Assembly: GCA_907163375.1 (NCBI GenBank)
Contig: CAJQUW010007001.1
Span: 248,001 to 312,000, forward strand
Length of the DNA: 64,000 nt
Direction: 5' to 3'
Source of the DNA: Prostheceraeus crozeri
Lineage: Eukaryota > Platyhelminthes > Polycladida > Euryleptidae
The translations under genes were made by a program, and so were the position numbers. The notes under the pieces were generated by a model that worked only from the letters and a program-made list of their open reading frames with translations, did no database searches and was not told the DNA's origin. Of the stretch, positions 1 through 10,801 are shown one piece after another (the stretch's first letter is position 1; every line of letters begins with the position of its first letter).

Positions 1-297
1 CCCCGCTCGAACACCTCCAAGGCAGACCGCATCAACTTTGTCGAGGCGACCGACTTTGGGTCATTGTCCTCGTCGTCGCTAGCCGCAGCGGATTCTCCTT
101 CTTGACTCTTGGCGTCAGCCACGACTTGGGCGAGCTATTGAGTCACTTCATCAGCCGTGGCTTCATGCGCGACTTCCACTTCATTGTCCATTGCCACCCA
201 GTTGAGGAAGAGCTCCTCTGGCACGTCTTCCCGGATCTCGATCATCACGTCTTGAAAAGCCAAACCTTGAACCTGGGAAAACCAGATGTCTAGAAAC
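1..297 (-). pseudogene. pogo/Tigger-like transposase C-terminal fragment
   Basis: Reading the minus strand from about 297 down to 1 gives an open stretch with the word DIWFSQVQGLAFQDV, then an acidic tail with DEVTQ, ASDDEDNDP and SALEVFERG. That order (tryptophan-rich helix, TDEEI-like turn, acidic run, then an S-x-A-x-x-x-L-E-x-F-like helix) matches the tail of Tigger/jerky-type DDE_1 transposases. One in-frame TAG follows DEVTQ. The upstream catalytic domain is missing because the inverted terminal region starts about 100 bp away. It is a relic; the frame continues beyond the window edge. Confidence 0.5.
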
Positions 298-508
298 AAT
301 TCCTACACTTTCCATAACTTGTTTTGCAACAAGTAGTATTTAAAAGATATGCATTGGCTTTCAGTTTTTCATACATGGATGTTTGGCCTCTTTGGCCTGT
401 CCACATTAGACGGCGGCTGTCCAAATTATCCAGCGGATTTCACTAGAAAAAATTTCCGACCCTGCCTGTCCACAATATACGGCTCTCCACAATAGGTGGC
501 GTCCATTG
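1..508 (-). mobile_element. pogo/Tigger-type DNA transposon, terminal part, internally deleted
   Basis: The right end reads CCATTG followed by TA at 509-510, as expected for a TA-inserting pogo/Tigger element. From about 395 to 508 four degenerate copies of a roughly 14-bp word of the type GTCCACAATATACGG lie close together, which resembles the subterminal repeats of Tigger elements. Immediately inside this end the minus strand encodes only the C-terminal part of a pogo-like transposase (1-297), so the N-terminal DNA-binding and most of the DDE domain are absent. The element runs off the window start. The family is inferred from the protein tail and the TA-flanked end. Confidence 0.55.
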
Positions 509-1787
509 TACCATGAGATGTATGTGGCTTCACGAAATGAGGACGACAACTGTTAAAGTGATATTTAATGAGTGCCCGTCGACATTTCACTGTCTTGCTA
601 ATTGCAAATCTAAAATTTACTCGAGCATGGCTGCAACTTTAAATAAGAAGTTGCGTCAATGTTTAGATATGTGAACTAGGCCTGCTGATGATTCCTGATA
701 TCGGATGAAATGGCAGCTATTCATGTCTGCTCCAATTTTTCAACGAGGATGTAACTCAATATTTAACTATTCTACGGTATTTACAAGACGACAACTGCTT
801 ACATCTTGCAAGCCTATTACCTAGTCCTGTTTCCTGCTCGATTGATATTTGACTGCCTTGATGAAGCCATTTTGTGACATGTTATTATTCCTACAGCGAA
901 TTTACTAACATACAAATGCTCACATATTACATGATGTATAAGTGCATATCAGACTAGCAGCATCTCAGATCGATTATTATGCATCGGAGCCGGCTGATCA
1001 TGATTCGTTCAAGACTATCAATCGGTGCATTTGCTTATCATCGCAAGGCATCAGCAATTCTTGCTGCAACACAAGGCTGTGCTCTTGCACATCGCGCAAC
1101 GACCAAGAACATTGTTTTTCAGTGTGATTGATCATGTATTCATTGAGTGATCGCATAGAAAATCACGATTGCATCAGATAGTATTTCCATGTTCCATGAA
1201 ATTGTAATTTTCGTTTGAACAGGCTTAATGTTTTTGTAAGTACCTGCGTAAATGTATCTACGTAAAAGCTTAAGACAATATATTAAAGAACTTTTACGAT
1301 TTGAGAAATACAGTTAGCCGGCTATTTATTTAACGGTTGTCCTGCTTTGCAGGGTCTTTCAGGATTTTTCAAAATTCAATCAGCTTTAGGAATGTAAATA
1401 ATGAATATATCGAATAGCCCTTCCGTGACTTTTCATGAATTGATATAGTGAAGTCATGTAAAGTTTGGACAGCCTTATACTTTGTGACGGCCAATTATTA
1501 TTTGTTTTAATGCTACGACACAAAAGTGCTTCACCTGCCAGGCAGGGTCTCCTGGACCCTGTTACGGAATCCGTCAAGTTCTCTCTCCAATCGTTGAGCA
1601 TGATAATAAAAAGAAAGCCAAAGATGCAGCATATTATTATATATGGGCCTCTTCAGCCCAATTTTTCGGCTGTAACAGCCAGCTTCAGGTAAGCAAAGGT
1701 TCATAAAACAATGAACCTCGTGGTTTTCTAGAAAAACAAAAAGTATGGTAGATGTGGCAATTGTTAAGTATCTTAGCACTGCAACGT
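509..1787. other. AT-rich intergenic, no supported gene
   Basis: No reading frame with recognisable protein composition, no tRNA-like fold and no terminal-repeat pair was seen. Open frames at 942-1127 and 1386-1815 are short and give low-complexity or nonsense translations. Around 1625-1690 the text CTGAAGCTGGCTGTTACAGCC (minus strand) recalls the 3' region of some retroelements, but nothing else there supports a call. Confidence 0.4.
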
Positions 1788-1949
1788 AGTTCCCATCGCA
1801 GCCGCCAGCAGCCATGATTGCTAAATCTCAAGATCAGATCGGCTAGCCATTCTCTGGGAAGCCAATAAGAATAGTGGCCAGTCAGAGACATAGAAAACTT
1901 AAATGACAAAAGTAAGCTATGTAAGTCACTGGCGGCTGCAATGGGAACT
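1788..1949. repeat. Short foldback (inverted repeat)
   Basis: Arms 1788-1810 and 1928-1949 are complementary over about 22 bases with one or two mismatches (AGTTCCCATCGCAGCCGCCA against TGGCGGCTGCAATGGGAACT), separated by about 117 bases. GC content of the arms is higher than the surroundings. It could be a MITE remnant; no target duplication was identified. Confidence 0.45.
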
Positions 1950-4383
1950 ATCCGAAATTATATTGTAATCTGAAAATATGAACTGATCACAGAAAAAGAG
2001 ATGATTGATAGTCTTCAGTCACTGAATGAGTTGTTCTGCATTGCATTTTTGGAACTATTATATACATAAAACACTATTATAACATGTTAATTATTGATGT
2101 AATATCAACTTCTATTTCATTAAATGACCTCTTTTTGACATCTAGTACCGCATGTGAGATGGGCAATTTTTAGACCAACTGCTTCGGGATATTACCAACC
2201 ATGGAATTGACTATCAGAAACATGCTGAAGAAAGGATGATATTTTACAAATCCTTCAAGTCATGCACCGCCTGTTTGGAAAGGTAATTGGTAGACAGTGT
2301 GATTAAGATTTGATCAATTTTTAAAACAGAAACTTTTTTTCCAATTGCTTCTGTTTACACGCATGCCATTCGATACTTGAGATTTTAATATCTCAGTAGT
2401 ATGAAACTTAATACGATTTGTTAAATAGAATGAAAGTTTTCTGATGTAAGTCTTGCCTTAAGAAATTAAGCTGATTACCGAGGAAATTTTATGAACAGCA
2501 TTATGATTATTAAGTCATACCATTATGAATTATTAAGTTATCATTATGAAGATTTATTTTTGCTTCTTGGCTAAATTTTTGAATTTATTGACTTGGCAAA
2601 TTTAGTTAGGCTAATACCTCATTTTTCCAACCGGCTAAATGGAAGTGTGCACATTCATCTAAACTATTAACTAACAGTAGGTAATCTATAGGGTCAATGA
2701 AAATCATTGTGTAGAATAGAGTCATAAATTGTTAGAATACTATAAGAATTCAACTGCTTTTGGATTAATCAAATTTTATTAGGCATGATTCACCAATTTA
2801 AGCTTTATTTTCATTTGAATGATATGTGGAATATATGGGCATTTACATGTGCATCTTAAAGCTAATAAGGATCATTGTCTTTGATCATGATGTTCTTTCA
2901 GTATCAGGTAACACATGACAACCATATGCAAATACTCTTATTAACAATTGGCTGAGTCTTAAAGGTACAATTCCGTCGAAGTCATATGAGTGTTCCAGTA
3001 TGTTTTCCGGTTGGTTGGAGGTGGAGGACGGCCATGCCTGGTTTAAAAGCAGCACATTTTATCGTAATGTGAATCAAAATGTTTAACTTGTCCTACCGAA
3101 TTTCTGTTTGAAACCATTCGACTTTTCGCTATTGTTTAAGTTACTACGATTAGAATAGAAATCTGTGTTTGTTGATGTCTCCATCTATGTACTAGCTTAC
3201 ATGAAATTCGCGGAAGCTTCCGTTGGTAGTTGGAAAAGGACTTTAATTTATTTCATTGTTTTATATATTAAATTAACCAGCAATTCAATATTTCGAAACT
3301 TCTGGAAACTGTGACTCCCGAATTCTCAGAAGTGTTCAAGTTCTTCAATTTTCTGTATTCTACCAAGCTGAAGACAATATCGGCTATTCACGAGATAATT
3401 CCGATTCCAGTTGCTGCAAGGCATAGAGTAATACTTCTTATTCTATGCTGTAGGGGTTGTCAAAAATTAATTGAATTGCAATTAATTGATTGGTGCTATC
3501 GAATAGCTGCAATTAATGGACGTGTGTCAGACAATAGTTGCATTTTATTGATTGATGGATTCGAAAACGGTGGAGGATGCATAATTACATAGTTTTGGAT
3601 GAATTAGTATCGGGGAAAGTATTTCATTGACTGCTTTACTTACAATGCCATCCCCACTCAGTATCGTAGGACAATGATTGCACCTTCAATGTTTTATTTA
3701 TCCTTTCAACAAACAATGGCTTTCAGAATTCTTATCAGGAAGTGCTTGGTGCATGACCTGCTTGGTACCTCTAAATTATAATTCTTTTATGAGAACTTCT
3801 AAAACTCAACTTTGTGTTCTGTTGTGTTCTGTACTAGTGTTGTGTGATTATTCATTTCACTTATTTTAAAAATTGACTTTTCACTATGATTATGATGCAT
3901 GAACTTTAAGTCTGTAATAAAATTTATCAATATTCACATCCAATTGAGAATATTGTTGCGTATACATGCATTTCATGTAGGTCTACTCTAGTCACTATCC
4001 AAATTGATCACAAGGTTATGTGACATGGAAAGCATGTAGGTCTATGTATCCTAATTAGTTTAAGCGAAATATCAAAGAAAAAAGAAAATCAAGAATTTGT
4101 CTATTCAATTCGCAATGATAAGTAATTGTAATTAATTGATTGCTTCCTGCTTATTTTTCACCGATATCATGACCATTATAACTAATCTAATTCTATGGTG
4201 TTTGATGAGTTACAATTTGAATTTTAATTGTTAATAATATCACGAAGATGATCTGATTCACATATAACTGTTATGAATCTATATTTTCATAGCAACTTCA
4301 GTCTACATTTACATTTTGATTGCGACTGCAATAATTTAGCTCTTCCTTGTGTTGGCTTTACAAAATATCGAAACGTAACTGTA
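1950..4383. other. AT-rich intergenic, nothing recognised
   Basis: Long stretch without recognisable coding potential. The 93-codon open frame 3311-3592 has no familiar motif and no splice or start context that raises it above chance. ATTAA-rich spacer dominates. Confidence 0.4.
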
Positions 4384-5385
4384 ATGGACATACCGCAGGA
4401 AATGAAGAACACGATTTTTCAATGCAAATCAGTTGGGGTTTACAACAAATGGCATGACAAATTTTCCGCATTTGTCGAAGAAATTAAGTATATACTGAGA
4501 ATTTTGAAACTGTTCTTATATTTTTTAATGAAATATCAAAACAGTATTCACCTTCAACGTTGTGGCAGGGGTACAGCTGTTTGAACAAGTTCTACACAAT
4601 TTATAAAGGATGGCCATCGTTCAACAACACTCCTATTCTTAAAGAATATATAGAGAAAATTGAAAGAGAAGGAACGCCAAAGAAACAAGCAGCAATTTTA
4701 TCAAAGGAGCAATTTTTTACGTTTTTCGAAACTGCTCCACATGACGAACTCAAAGTTTTGGTGAGAAAAGCTGTAGCGATTATTTGATACTATGGTGGAC
4801 TTCGCGTCGCAGAATTGACTGCTTTATCGTTTGAAAATGTTCGGACAAGATTCCGTGAAGATATTTGTCATGCAGTCAAAGACTGATCCAAAAGGAAAGT
4901 CAAATTTTTACTTTTCCATGCCAAAACTGCAAAATGAATTTTGTCCATACAAAATAATACGTCTGTATTATAATTCAGTGTCTAACAAAAAGGGCAGACT
5001 TTTTCAAAATTACAATGCCAAGAGTAAACGGTATTCAGGTCAACCTATGGGTCGAAACATGATTGGTTCTGTTCCAAAATTCATTGCACGGTATTTGAAA
5101 CTCGAAAACCCCGAACTGTATACCGGCCATTGCTTTCGCAGATCGTCTGCAACAGCATTGGCAGACTCAGGAGCCTCGATGACAACACTGAAAAGACAAT
5201 TCCGTTGGAAAAGCGACACGGTTGCGGAAGGTTATATTGACCAAAGTAAGAGAAATAAACTTGATATTTCCAATTCTCTGATAATCGAAAGTAAGAAGGA
5301 GAAAGAAGTAGAAAACGAATCTAAGTGTGTTGTATTTAATAACTGTTCAAATCTCATCATAAACTTAAAAAAGTACGTTACCTGA
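4384..5385 (+). pseudogene. Crypton-type tyrosine recombinase, broken
   Basis: Several adjacent frames together resemble a Crypton tyrosine recombinase, the DNA-strand-exchange enzyme of Crypton transposons. In order: an N-terminal core-binding part with YNKWHDKFSAFVEE and, in the next frame, SPSTLWQGYS; then YYGGLRVAELTAL with the first catalytic Arg (about 4793-4830); then the catalytic box GHCFRRSSATALADSGASM followed by WKSDTVAEGYI with the terminal Tyr (about 5122-5240). The R..HxxR..Y set is present. A TGA lies just before YYGGLR, and at least two frame changes separate the blocks, so it is not functional. The last open segment is 4831-5385. No target duplication was found. Confidence 0.7.
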
Positions 5386-6260
5386 AGGTTTTGGGTGCTT
5401 TTAAATGTTGGTCCTTTTAGAAATAAAAAGCTACCATTTAGATAAAATTGTTCATTTTCATTTTTACTTCAAGTGATGAATTATACTCACCTCTTAAGCT
5501 GAAATAATAAGCGGGTTTATATAATTCAATCGCATATATCTATATAGAAATCTATAATTCAACCAGTGCAATAATGAAAATATTACTGCACGCCCGTGCA
5601 GTAATCTGCTTTACAGATAAAATAAAGTGACAGGATATCTACATTATACGCACGGTGAAAAATAAAATGAATTTATTGCTTGGTCAACATTCAACATTAA
5701 TTACAATTAATTTTTGATGACCTCTCAGTTACTGTCTACTGTCGCATTTGCACATGTACACAATTTCTTTTCAATTCGAAACAAAGTTCGGCTTGACAAT
5801 GAATAGACTTTGAAGAAATGATACTCCTTCAAGTGATGGCGCGCTGACTGCCAGGGTTGGAACCGGCCGCAAATTTTGAAGACCGGCGAGCCTTTTAGTA
5901 ACGCCTGCCGGTTAATTTAATTGGACTCATGTCGACCGCTGACGGTTTAGTCGACAATAATTTCCTTAGTCAATCATTACTACATTAAGAACATGCAAAT
6001 GCAACATAGTTTGAGAGTATCTGAAAGGTATGTTTTGTGACATAAGTATTGCGAACTGTTCTTTAAACAGTTAAAATAATGATTACTGGCAATCTAAGCT
6101 GCATGTACATGCAGTTCAAATCCTACTTTATCAGTCATGCAGCTTCCAGAATCCTATATTCTAGCCTGTATGTATTTTGGAAGCGTTGTGCATTCCTCAG
6201 CCTATTTATTGTAGAATAATTCCAGATCTTGAATAATTTCACTACAAGAGACAGTTTATA
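5386..6260. other. Intergenic; lone hAT-like terminus near 5852
   Basis: At 5852 the text CAGGGTTGGAACCGGCCG resembles a hAT left end (compare CAGGGTTGGC of the element at 14122), but no inverted partner was found in the window, so the element cannot be bounded. The remainder is AT-rich with no gene seen. Confidence 0.3.
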
Positions 6261-6261
6261 A

Positions 6262-6597
6262 TACGTGGAGCTTAAAGCTGTGAAGAACAATGGATTTCAA
6301 TGCAACTTGGAGCGTACTACCAGAATATTTGACAGAATTTTGAAAGATTGGATCGTGGATAAAGGCACGCGATACATTTTGATTGACGTTGTGCAGGGAC
6401 ACTCACTGAAATGAAAAATTGATGACAACTTTGACGAGCTCCTTGTACCAGACTCTTACACGTCAGCTCGTGGTCATCAATGTAAACTTAAAAGATCTGA
6501 AATTAAATTGAAGTGGAGAGAGTTCGCAATTGACGTCGCAAATCACTGGAATTCCATCACAAATGAGCCAAAATCAAGCTCAGATGAAAAGTTGAAG
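6262..6597 (+). pseudogene. Unrecognised coding-like segment, possible broken exon
   Basis: About 110 codons in one frame have ordinary protein composition (for example VDKGTRYILIDVVQGHSL, then WREFAIDVANHWNSI) and end at AAG followed by GTATGC, a fair splice donor. One in-frame TGA at 6412-6414 breaks it. I do not recognise the family. It could be a decayed host exon or a transposon ORF fragment; chance is not excluded. Confidence 0.25.
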
Positions 6598-8423
6598 GTA
6601 TGCAAAGTGGTAACGGTAATCTCTGAGTAGTTGGACGCTTCTGTGACATTTCATCTCCTTATAATTTGAATTTGAAACTTTTTCCAAAATGGTTCTATGT
6701 GTCCCAAGCCTCACTTCATAAATTAAGAAAATCAAGCAACAAAATTTATAAATTAACGTCCTTATTGATAAAAAAAGGATGGCATGTGTTTGATATGACA
6801 AAGCACATGCTAATTTCTTAATGAAAAATCTTCATAGTCCATCAGAGCTCTCAGATTAATAAAATTATTCATGATAGAAGTGCCTAGGAAGAGCTTCATT
6901 ACTAAATGTATTGATATACAATGTTGCATTTATCATTGTGATCATCAACTGACCCATAGGCCTGCATGTTTTCAGAACATGAGTCGGCCTAGGCCAAAAA
7001 ATGAAAATGCTTGAAAATTTTGGATTTCATTGAATGTGAAAGTAATGATGGAGAGCATAAACAGTTGAAATTATCATCTATTTTGATTTCGCTACACAAA
7101 CACCTCACTATGCCAACTCTCCCCACCCCTATGACAACTATCCCCACCCCCTCCCCACAACTCACCCCACCTGACCACGACTATAAAAATGCTAAGCATA
7201 TGGATTCATTTGATAATTTATGAATGAGGCTTTAAGGAATAGTTAAGTCCTGCTACTGACATAAAGTGGTCAAAAAACCGACACCTAACCTTCATTTATT
7301 CAGCAGTGACAGCGTTTTTTCACAACATATGACAAGTCACCCCAGTTTCCCCTATATATTTTATGCTCTGAAGTGCTTTGATTAGATTTTCCGGTGGAAT
7401 TTGACGATTACAAAATCGTTTTCGATGAACACCTCACCTATAATCGGTCCTGTAATCGAATTAAGTAACCTCTCCCGTTTCCAATTGCGCAATTGTTGAG
7501 CAGTTCCCTGTACATGAGAAACTAGGACTCAATGGCGTTCATGGCACAATCCAATATCATTCCTATTAGAGGTCAATTCCAATTTAATTTTTTATGCAGG
7601 GAGAGGATACTCATCCATTTCTCCTTTGAATTTTTCATCTTCGGTTGAGGAATTCGAAATTCGATTACCATCAAACAAATCCTAGAATCACCTCCTTAAG
7701 AAAAATGTAGTTCAAGGCAACTATACTGTTCAACTTTGCATCAAGGCATGGAAGGTCTGACGATCATCTAATGATGACCGAAATTAGTTGCTAAATGAAA
7801 AAATCACAGCCTTTCAGAAAAAATCCAGGGTTTTCTTCGATGATTTATCGAGAAGATATGCTCCTGAAACTCGAGGATGACATCAATCAGATGTATTGCT
7901 TCAAATGCTACAGCTTATTTAATTTGAAATTATGCTGTTAATGTTATTCAATTGAGAGAATTTCGATTTCCCTTCGAAATTAATATTCATGCTGGCTCAC
8001 AGTTGACAGGAAGAACAGAGAAATGTCAATGGCAGCGTGAAGCAAAGATTGATCAAGCGCACTGAAATTAAAACCTCCCTTAAGTTTACTCCGGGGCAAG
8101 CCGAGAGGTTGACTGCAGTTTTGCAAGATTTGATCAAATTTTGCAGAATAAGTTATTACTGACAAATGATTCTCCAAGTATTTGTTAGTGAGAGAGGATC
8201 GAGGAGTTCATTAAGTTCCGTTGGTACTTCTCATGGCGCATAAGCAACATACTGCCTCAATCACGAGAGAAAAATCTAGTTACCGAGAGTTTACTGGCAA
8301 ATCGCACTTACAGATTTGTCTAGATGATTTCATTGTGTGCTGTTTAAGTCAACGTAAGCCTACTCTTTCAAGAGAGAATACAATATGTCCTACTGTTCTC
8401 GGGAAAATTTAGAGCGATAAATC
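6598..8423. other. Intergenic, nothing recognised
   Basis: AT-rich; a C-rich pyrimidine patch at about 7110-7175 (repeats of CCCCACC) gives a proline/threonine-rich open frame that looks compositional. No transposon ends or RNA folds were identified. Confidence 0.4.
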
Positions 8424-8524
8424 CAGGCGACCTCGGATAATCAATCTAATAATTCAATGCCTCCGGCTTTCACGAGGTCGGAATGATATTTCAATACGCC
8501 TTGCTCTTGACATGATCATGGAGG

Positions 8525-8608
8525 GTGTGCTTCGCTGGTCTTGCTGATCTTCATGCCGCGTTAGCAGTTCGAAGACTGGGTTCGATTCCCAGCCAGCAAG
8601 CCACTTTT
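8525..8608 (+). ncRNA. tRNA-like, Pol III-type insert in the left end of the 8424 element
   Basis: The segment has a perfect B-box (GGTTCGATTCC), a T-arm-like hairpin CTGGG-TTCGATT-CCCAG, an acceptor-like long stem (GTG.GCTT.GCTGG at 8525-8538 against CCAGCAAGCCAC at 8593-8604), one further hairpin (TGCTGA against TTAGCA) and a TTTT run at 8605-8608. It is too short for a normal tRNA because only one arm fits between the acceptor and T-arm. Comparison with the right inverted end shows that this piece is an insertion. It may be a tRNA-derived SINE head or processed tRNA relic. Confidence 0.35.
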
Positions 8609-9093
8609 CATGGTGGCAGGCTTGCCACTTCGCAAAGACAAAAATACAGACTTGGTGATGGGTCGTCTTAGTAGTATAAAAAATGGTGTCAAGTGTCATG
8701 TGAAATGGAATAACTTAAGATTAAGATATTTGTGGGACACATGAGCCTATCAAGCTGTTCAACTGTAGCCAGAGTACAGACTCTGATTTCATTGTTCATA
8801 AACAACAACGAAATGTACATGCAATGCTGACTTGATAAAATAGGAAGCTTTGATATTGCAACAAATACAAGTATATTGAGAGATAAAAACGAGTTCTTCG
8901 TATGATATCATGACTTAACATTGGACTTATCGTTCACTTAGAAAACATAGAATCGATTATTTTTTGACTATCTGAATCGAGATGTGACATTTTGGACTCT
9001 CGCTCTGATTGTAGGCGCAGTTTTTTAGCACGAATCTCTTCAACCGCTTGCTCAGCTGCAGCCAACTCCTCGTTTATATTACCCAGTTCTTTG

Positions 9094-9576
9094 TCAACCG
9101 TTTTGAGTGGTCCTGCGCTTGTAAACGCCAGTTACGCGTTCTTTGGACGATGACAGCGGTTGTGGAAGTTCTATGGTTGACTTCTTTTTCTGAAGCAGTT
9201 TGTATTGAGCGGAAGCCTGGGATATCATTTTTATGAGGTTTTGAGAGGCTTGAAATGTTTCGAATTTTTTCCTGTCAAAATGCGAGCAGATAATGCGTCG
9301 AGCATCGTATGTTGCCACATCCATTCTGGAATGATAAATCGATTCAACGGTCTTCATTTTGGAGAATCCAGATTCTACAACCATGTTATGAGGGAGCGAC
9401 AAAAGAAATACCTCAACGACATGGGAAATGTGCGGACTGTCATTTAGTTTACCCTCGGCAAACAATTTCTCTAATGATACTGTATCCTTCATTTGAACTC
9501 GAATCAATGATAATTCGTCTACTGCCTTGATTCTGTTCATGTTCAATGCATCGCACAATCGCTGGAAAGATCTCAA
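9094..9576 (-). pseudogene. hAT transposase C-terminal fragment
   Basis: The 160-codon minus-strand frame contains FLLSLPHNMVVESGFSKMKT followed by SRMDVATYDARRI. This is the shape of the hAT dimerisation region, in which a vEsgFS/vErgFS box and a conserved Arg-rich helix hold the transposase dimer together. The catalytic domain is absent. It lies inside the inverted ends of 8424-9910 and so is that element's own relic. Confidence 0.6.
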
Positions 9577-9640
9577 GAACTTCTCGCTATATTCACTGGT
9601 ATGAATGAGATGACATCTGCGAACAATATCAGATGTTCAA

Positions 9641-9660
9641 GAAAGAGAGAGAGAGAGAGA
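9641..9660. repeat. (GA)n microsatellite
   Basis: About ten GA units within the 8424-9910 element. Confidence 0.9.
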
Positions 9661-9910
9661 AGTCTCGGACATTGGAAGTCAATGATTTACGCCACAGTTA
9701 TATTTTCCAAATGCAAAATATAAATGCAGACTATTACAGACTTCATAAGGAAATACAGACCAAATACAGACTTTACAGACCAGTCTGTAAATACAGACCA
9801 AGTGGCAAGCCTGCATGGTGGTGCCAAGAGCAAGGCGTATTGAAATATCATTTCGACCTCGTGAAAACCGGAGGCATTGAATTATTAGATCGATTGTCTG
9901 AGGTCGCCTG

Positions 9911-10211
9911 GAAGCGGTTGCTATTGTCGTTTAAAAATGCTTATTAAAAGAAAACACGCTTAAACACCAGAGAGGTGCTTCCTTCTGTACACAATCACAA
10001 TTATCCTGCCGCACCAAGCCGTAGGCCGACTTCTATAAAGAAAATTGGTTCAGATATAGACTAATTCTAGCCTGTTGAGTGAAAATAAGAAAAACACATG
10101 ATGGTGACAATAATAATTATTATTCAATTTTCATCCGCTCGTCGCGCTTTGAAATCCATAAAGATGAAATCATTTCAAGTGAGACATTCATGTATCCAGA
10201 ACGCTAATTCT
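9911..10211. other. Spacer, nothing recognised
   Basis: No reading frame or repeat supported between the hAT-like element and the piggyBac fragment. Confidence 0.4.
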
Positions 10212-10801
10212 TTAAGTAATTTTTTTAAAAATTGAGATTTTTTGGAGTTTTACTTTTCCAAATTGCTCCTGTATATGAAACGCAGATATCGCCAAACGAT
10301 ATTCGTCAGAACAATAATTGTCAAACCGAACAGCACGGGTAAAAAATTCTAAACGCTGGAGAGACAATCTTGACTTATAGAACGGACGGCCATCGATAGT
10401 GTCCCTAAGGTCGTCTAAGGACGTGAAATTGTCACGATCAGCTCTTGCTCGTATAATGTTGTCGAAGCAGCCGTACACTTCGTAGCAGGAAAACGTATTC
10501 ATATACCATTTCTTTACTGGTGCTGAACGTCAAATATCAGTTGCTTTCTTATTTGTATTCCGCTGAATATTCCATAACATGCTCTCAGATATGAAAAGTT
10601 CAAATGATCGCGTTCAGATAGAGGATGAACCAAGCTTCTTGAGGATTCAGTCAGGTCGCTGAGCTGCCTACGTCGCGATTCAAAATGCGATGATGAGCAT
10701 GTTATATCAGCAGCTCTCATTACTTCAGCTTCAGTCACTTGATTATAGTCAACATGCACTTCAATGTCACTTTCGTCCGCCCTACTGTCTGAGTCTGCCA
10801 C
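10212..10801 (-). pseudogene. piggyBac-like transposase N-terminal fragment
   Basis: The first frame (10801-10514) has an acidic N-terminus (MADSDSRADESDIEVHVD). After a one-base frame change near 10510 a second frame (10502-10212) continues with NTFSCYEVYGCFDNI, LDDLRDTIDGRPFYKSRLSL and FFTRAVRFDNY. The order matches the start of the DDE_Tnp_1_7 domain of piggyBac transposases (the GRP.y...ms..RF...lRFDd pattern). The catalytic aspartates lie further downstream in the family and are not present here. No TTAA-flanked ends were traced. Confidence 0.6.

Larger units (their letters stand above)
8424..9910. mobile_element. hAT-like DNA transposon with about 86-bp inverted ends, degenerate
   Basis: The left end (8424-8510, starting CAGGCGACCTC) and the inverted right end (9825-9910) match over about 86 bases with about five differences, all transitions. 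This is long for hAT termini. After the end-repeat both sides share GCAGGCTTGCCACTT, but on the left about 97 bases are inserted before it (see 8525-8608). TACAGAC motifs recur near the right end (about 9720-9800). The interior encodes, on the minus strand, the C-terminal dimerisation region of a hAT transposase. No matching target duplication flanks it, which fits an old copy. Confidence 0.65.

Noticed and set aside
5852-5950. Complete hAT element starting CAGGGTTGGAACC
   Set aside because: No inverted partner or target duplication found in the window.
7110-7175. Proline-rich peptide gene
   Set aside because: Explained by a CCCCACC-type low-complexity patch.
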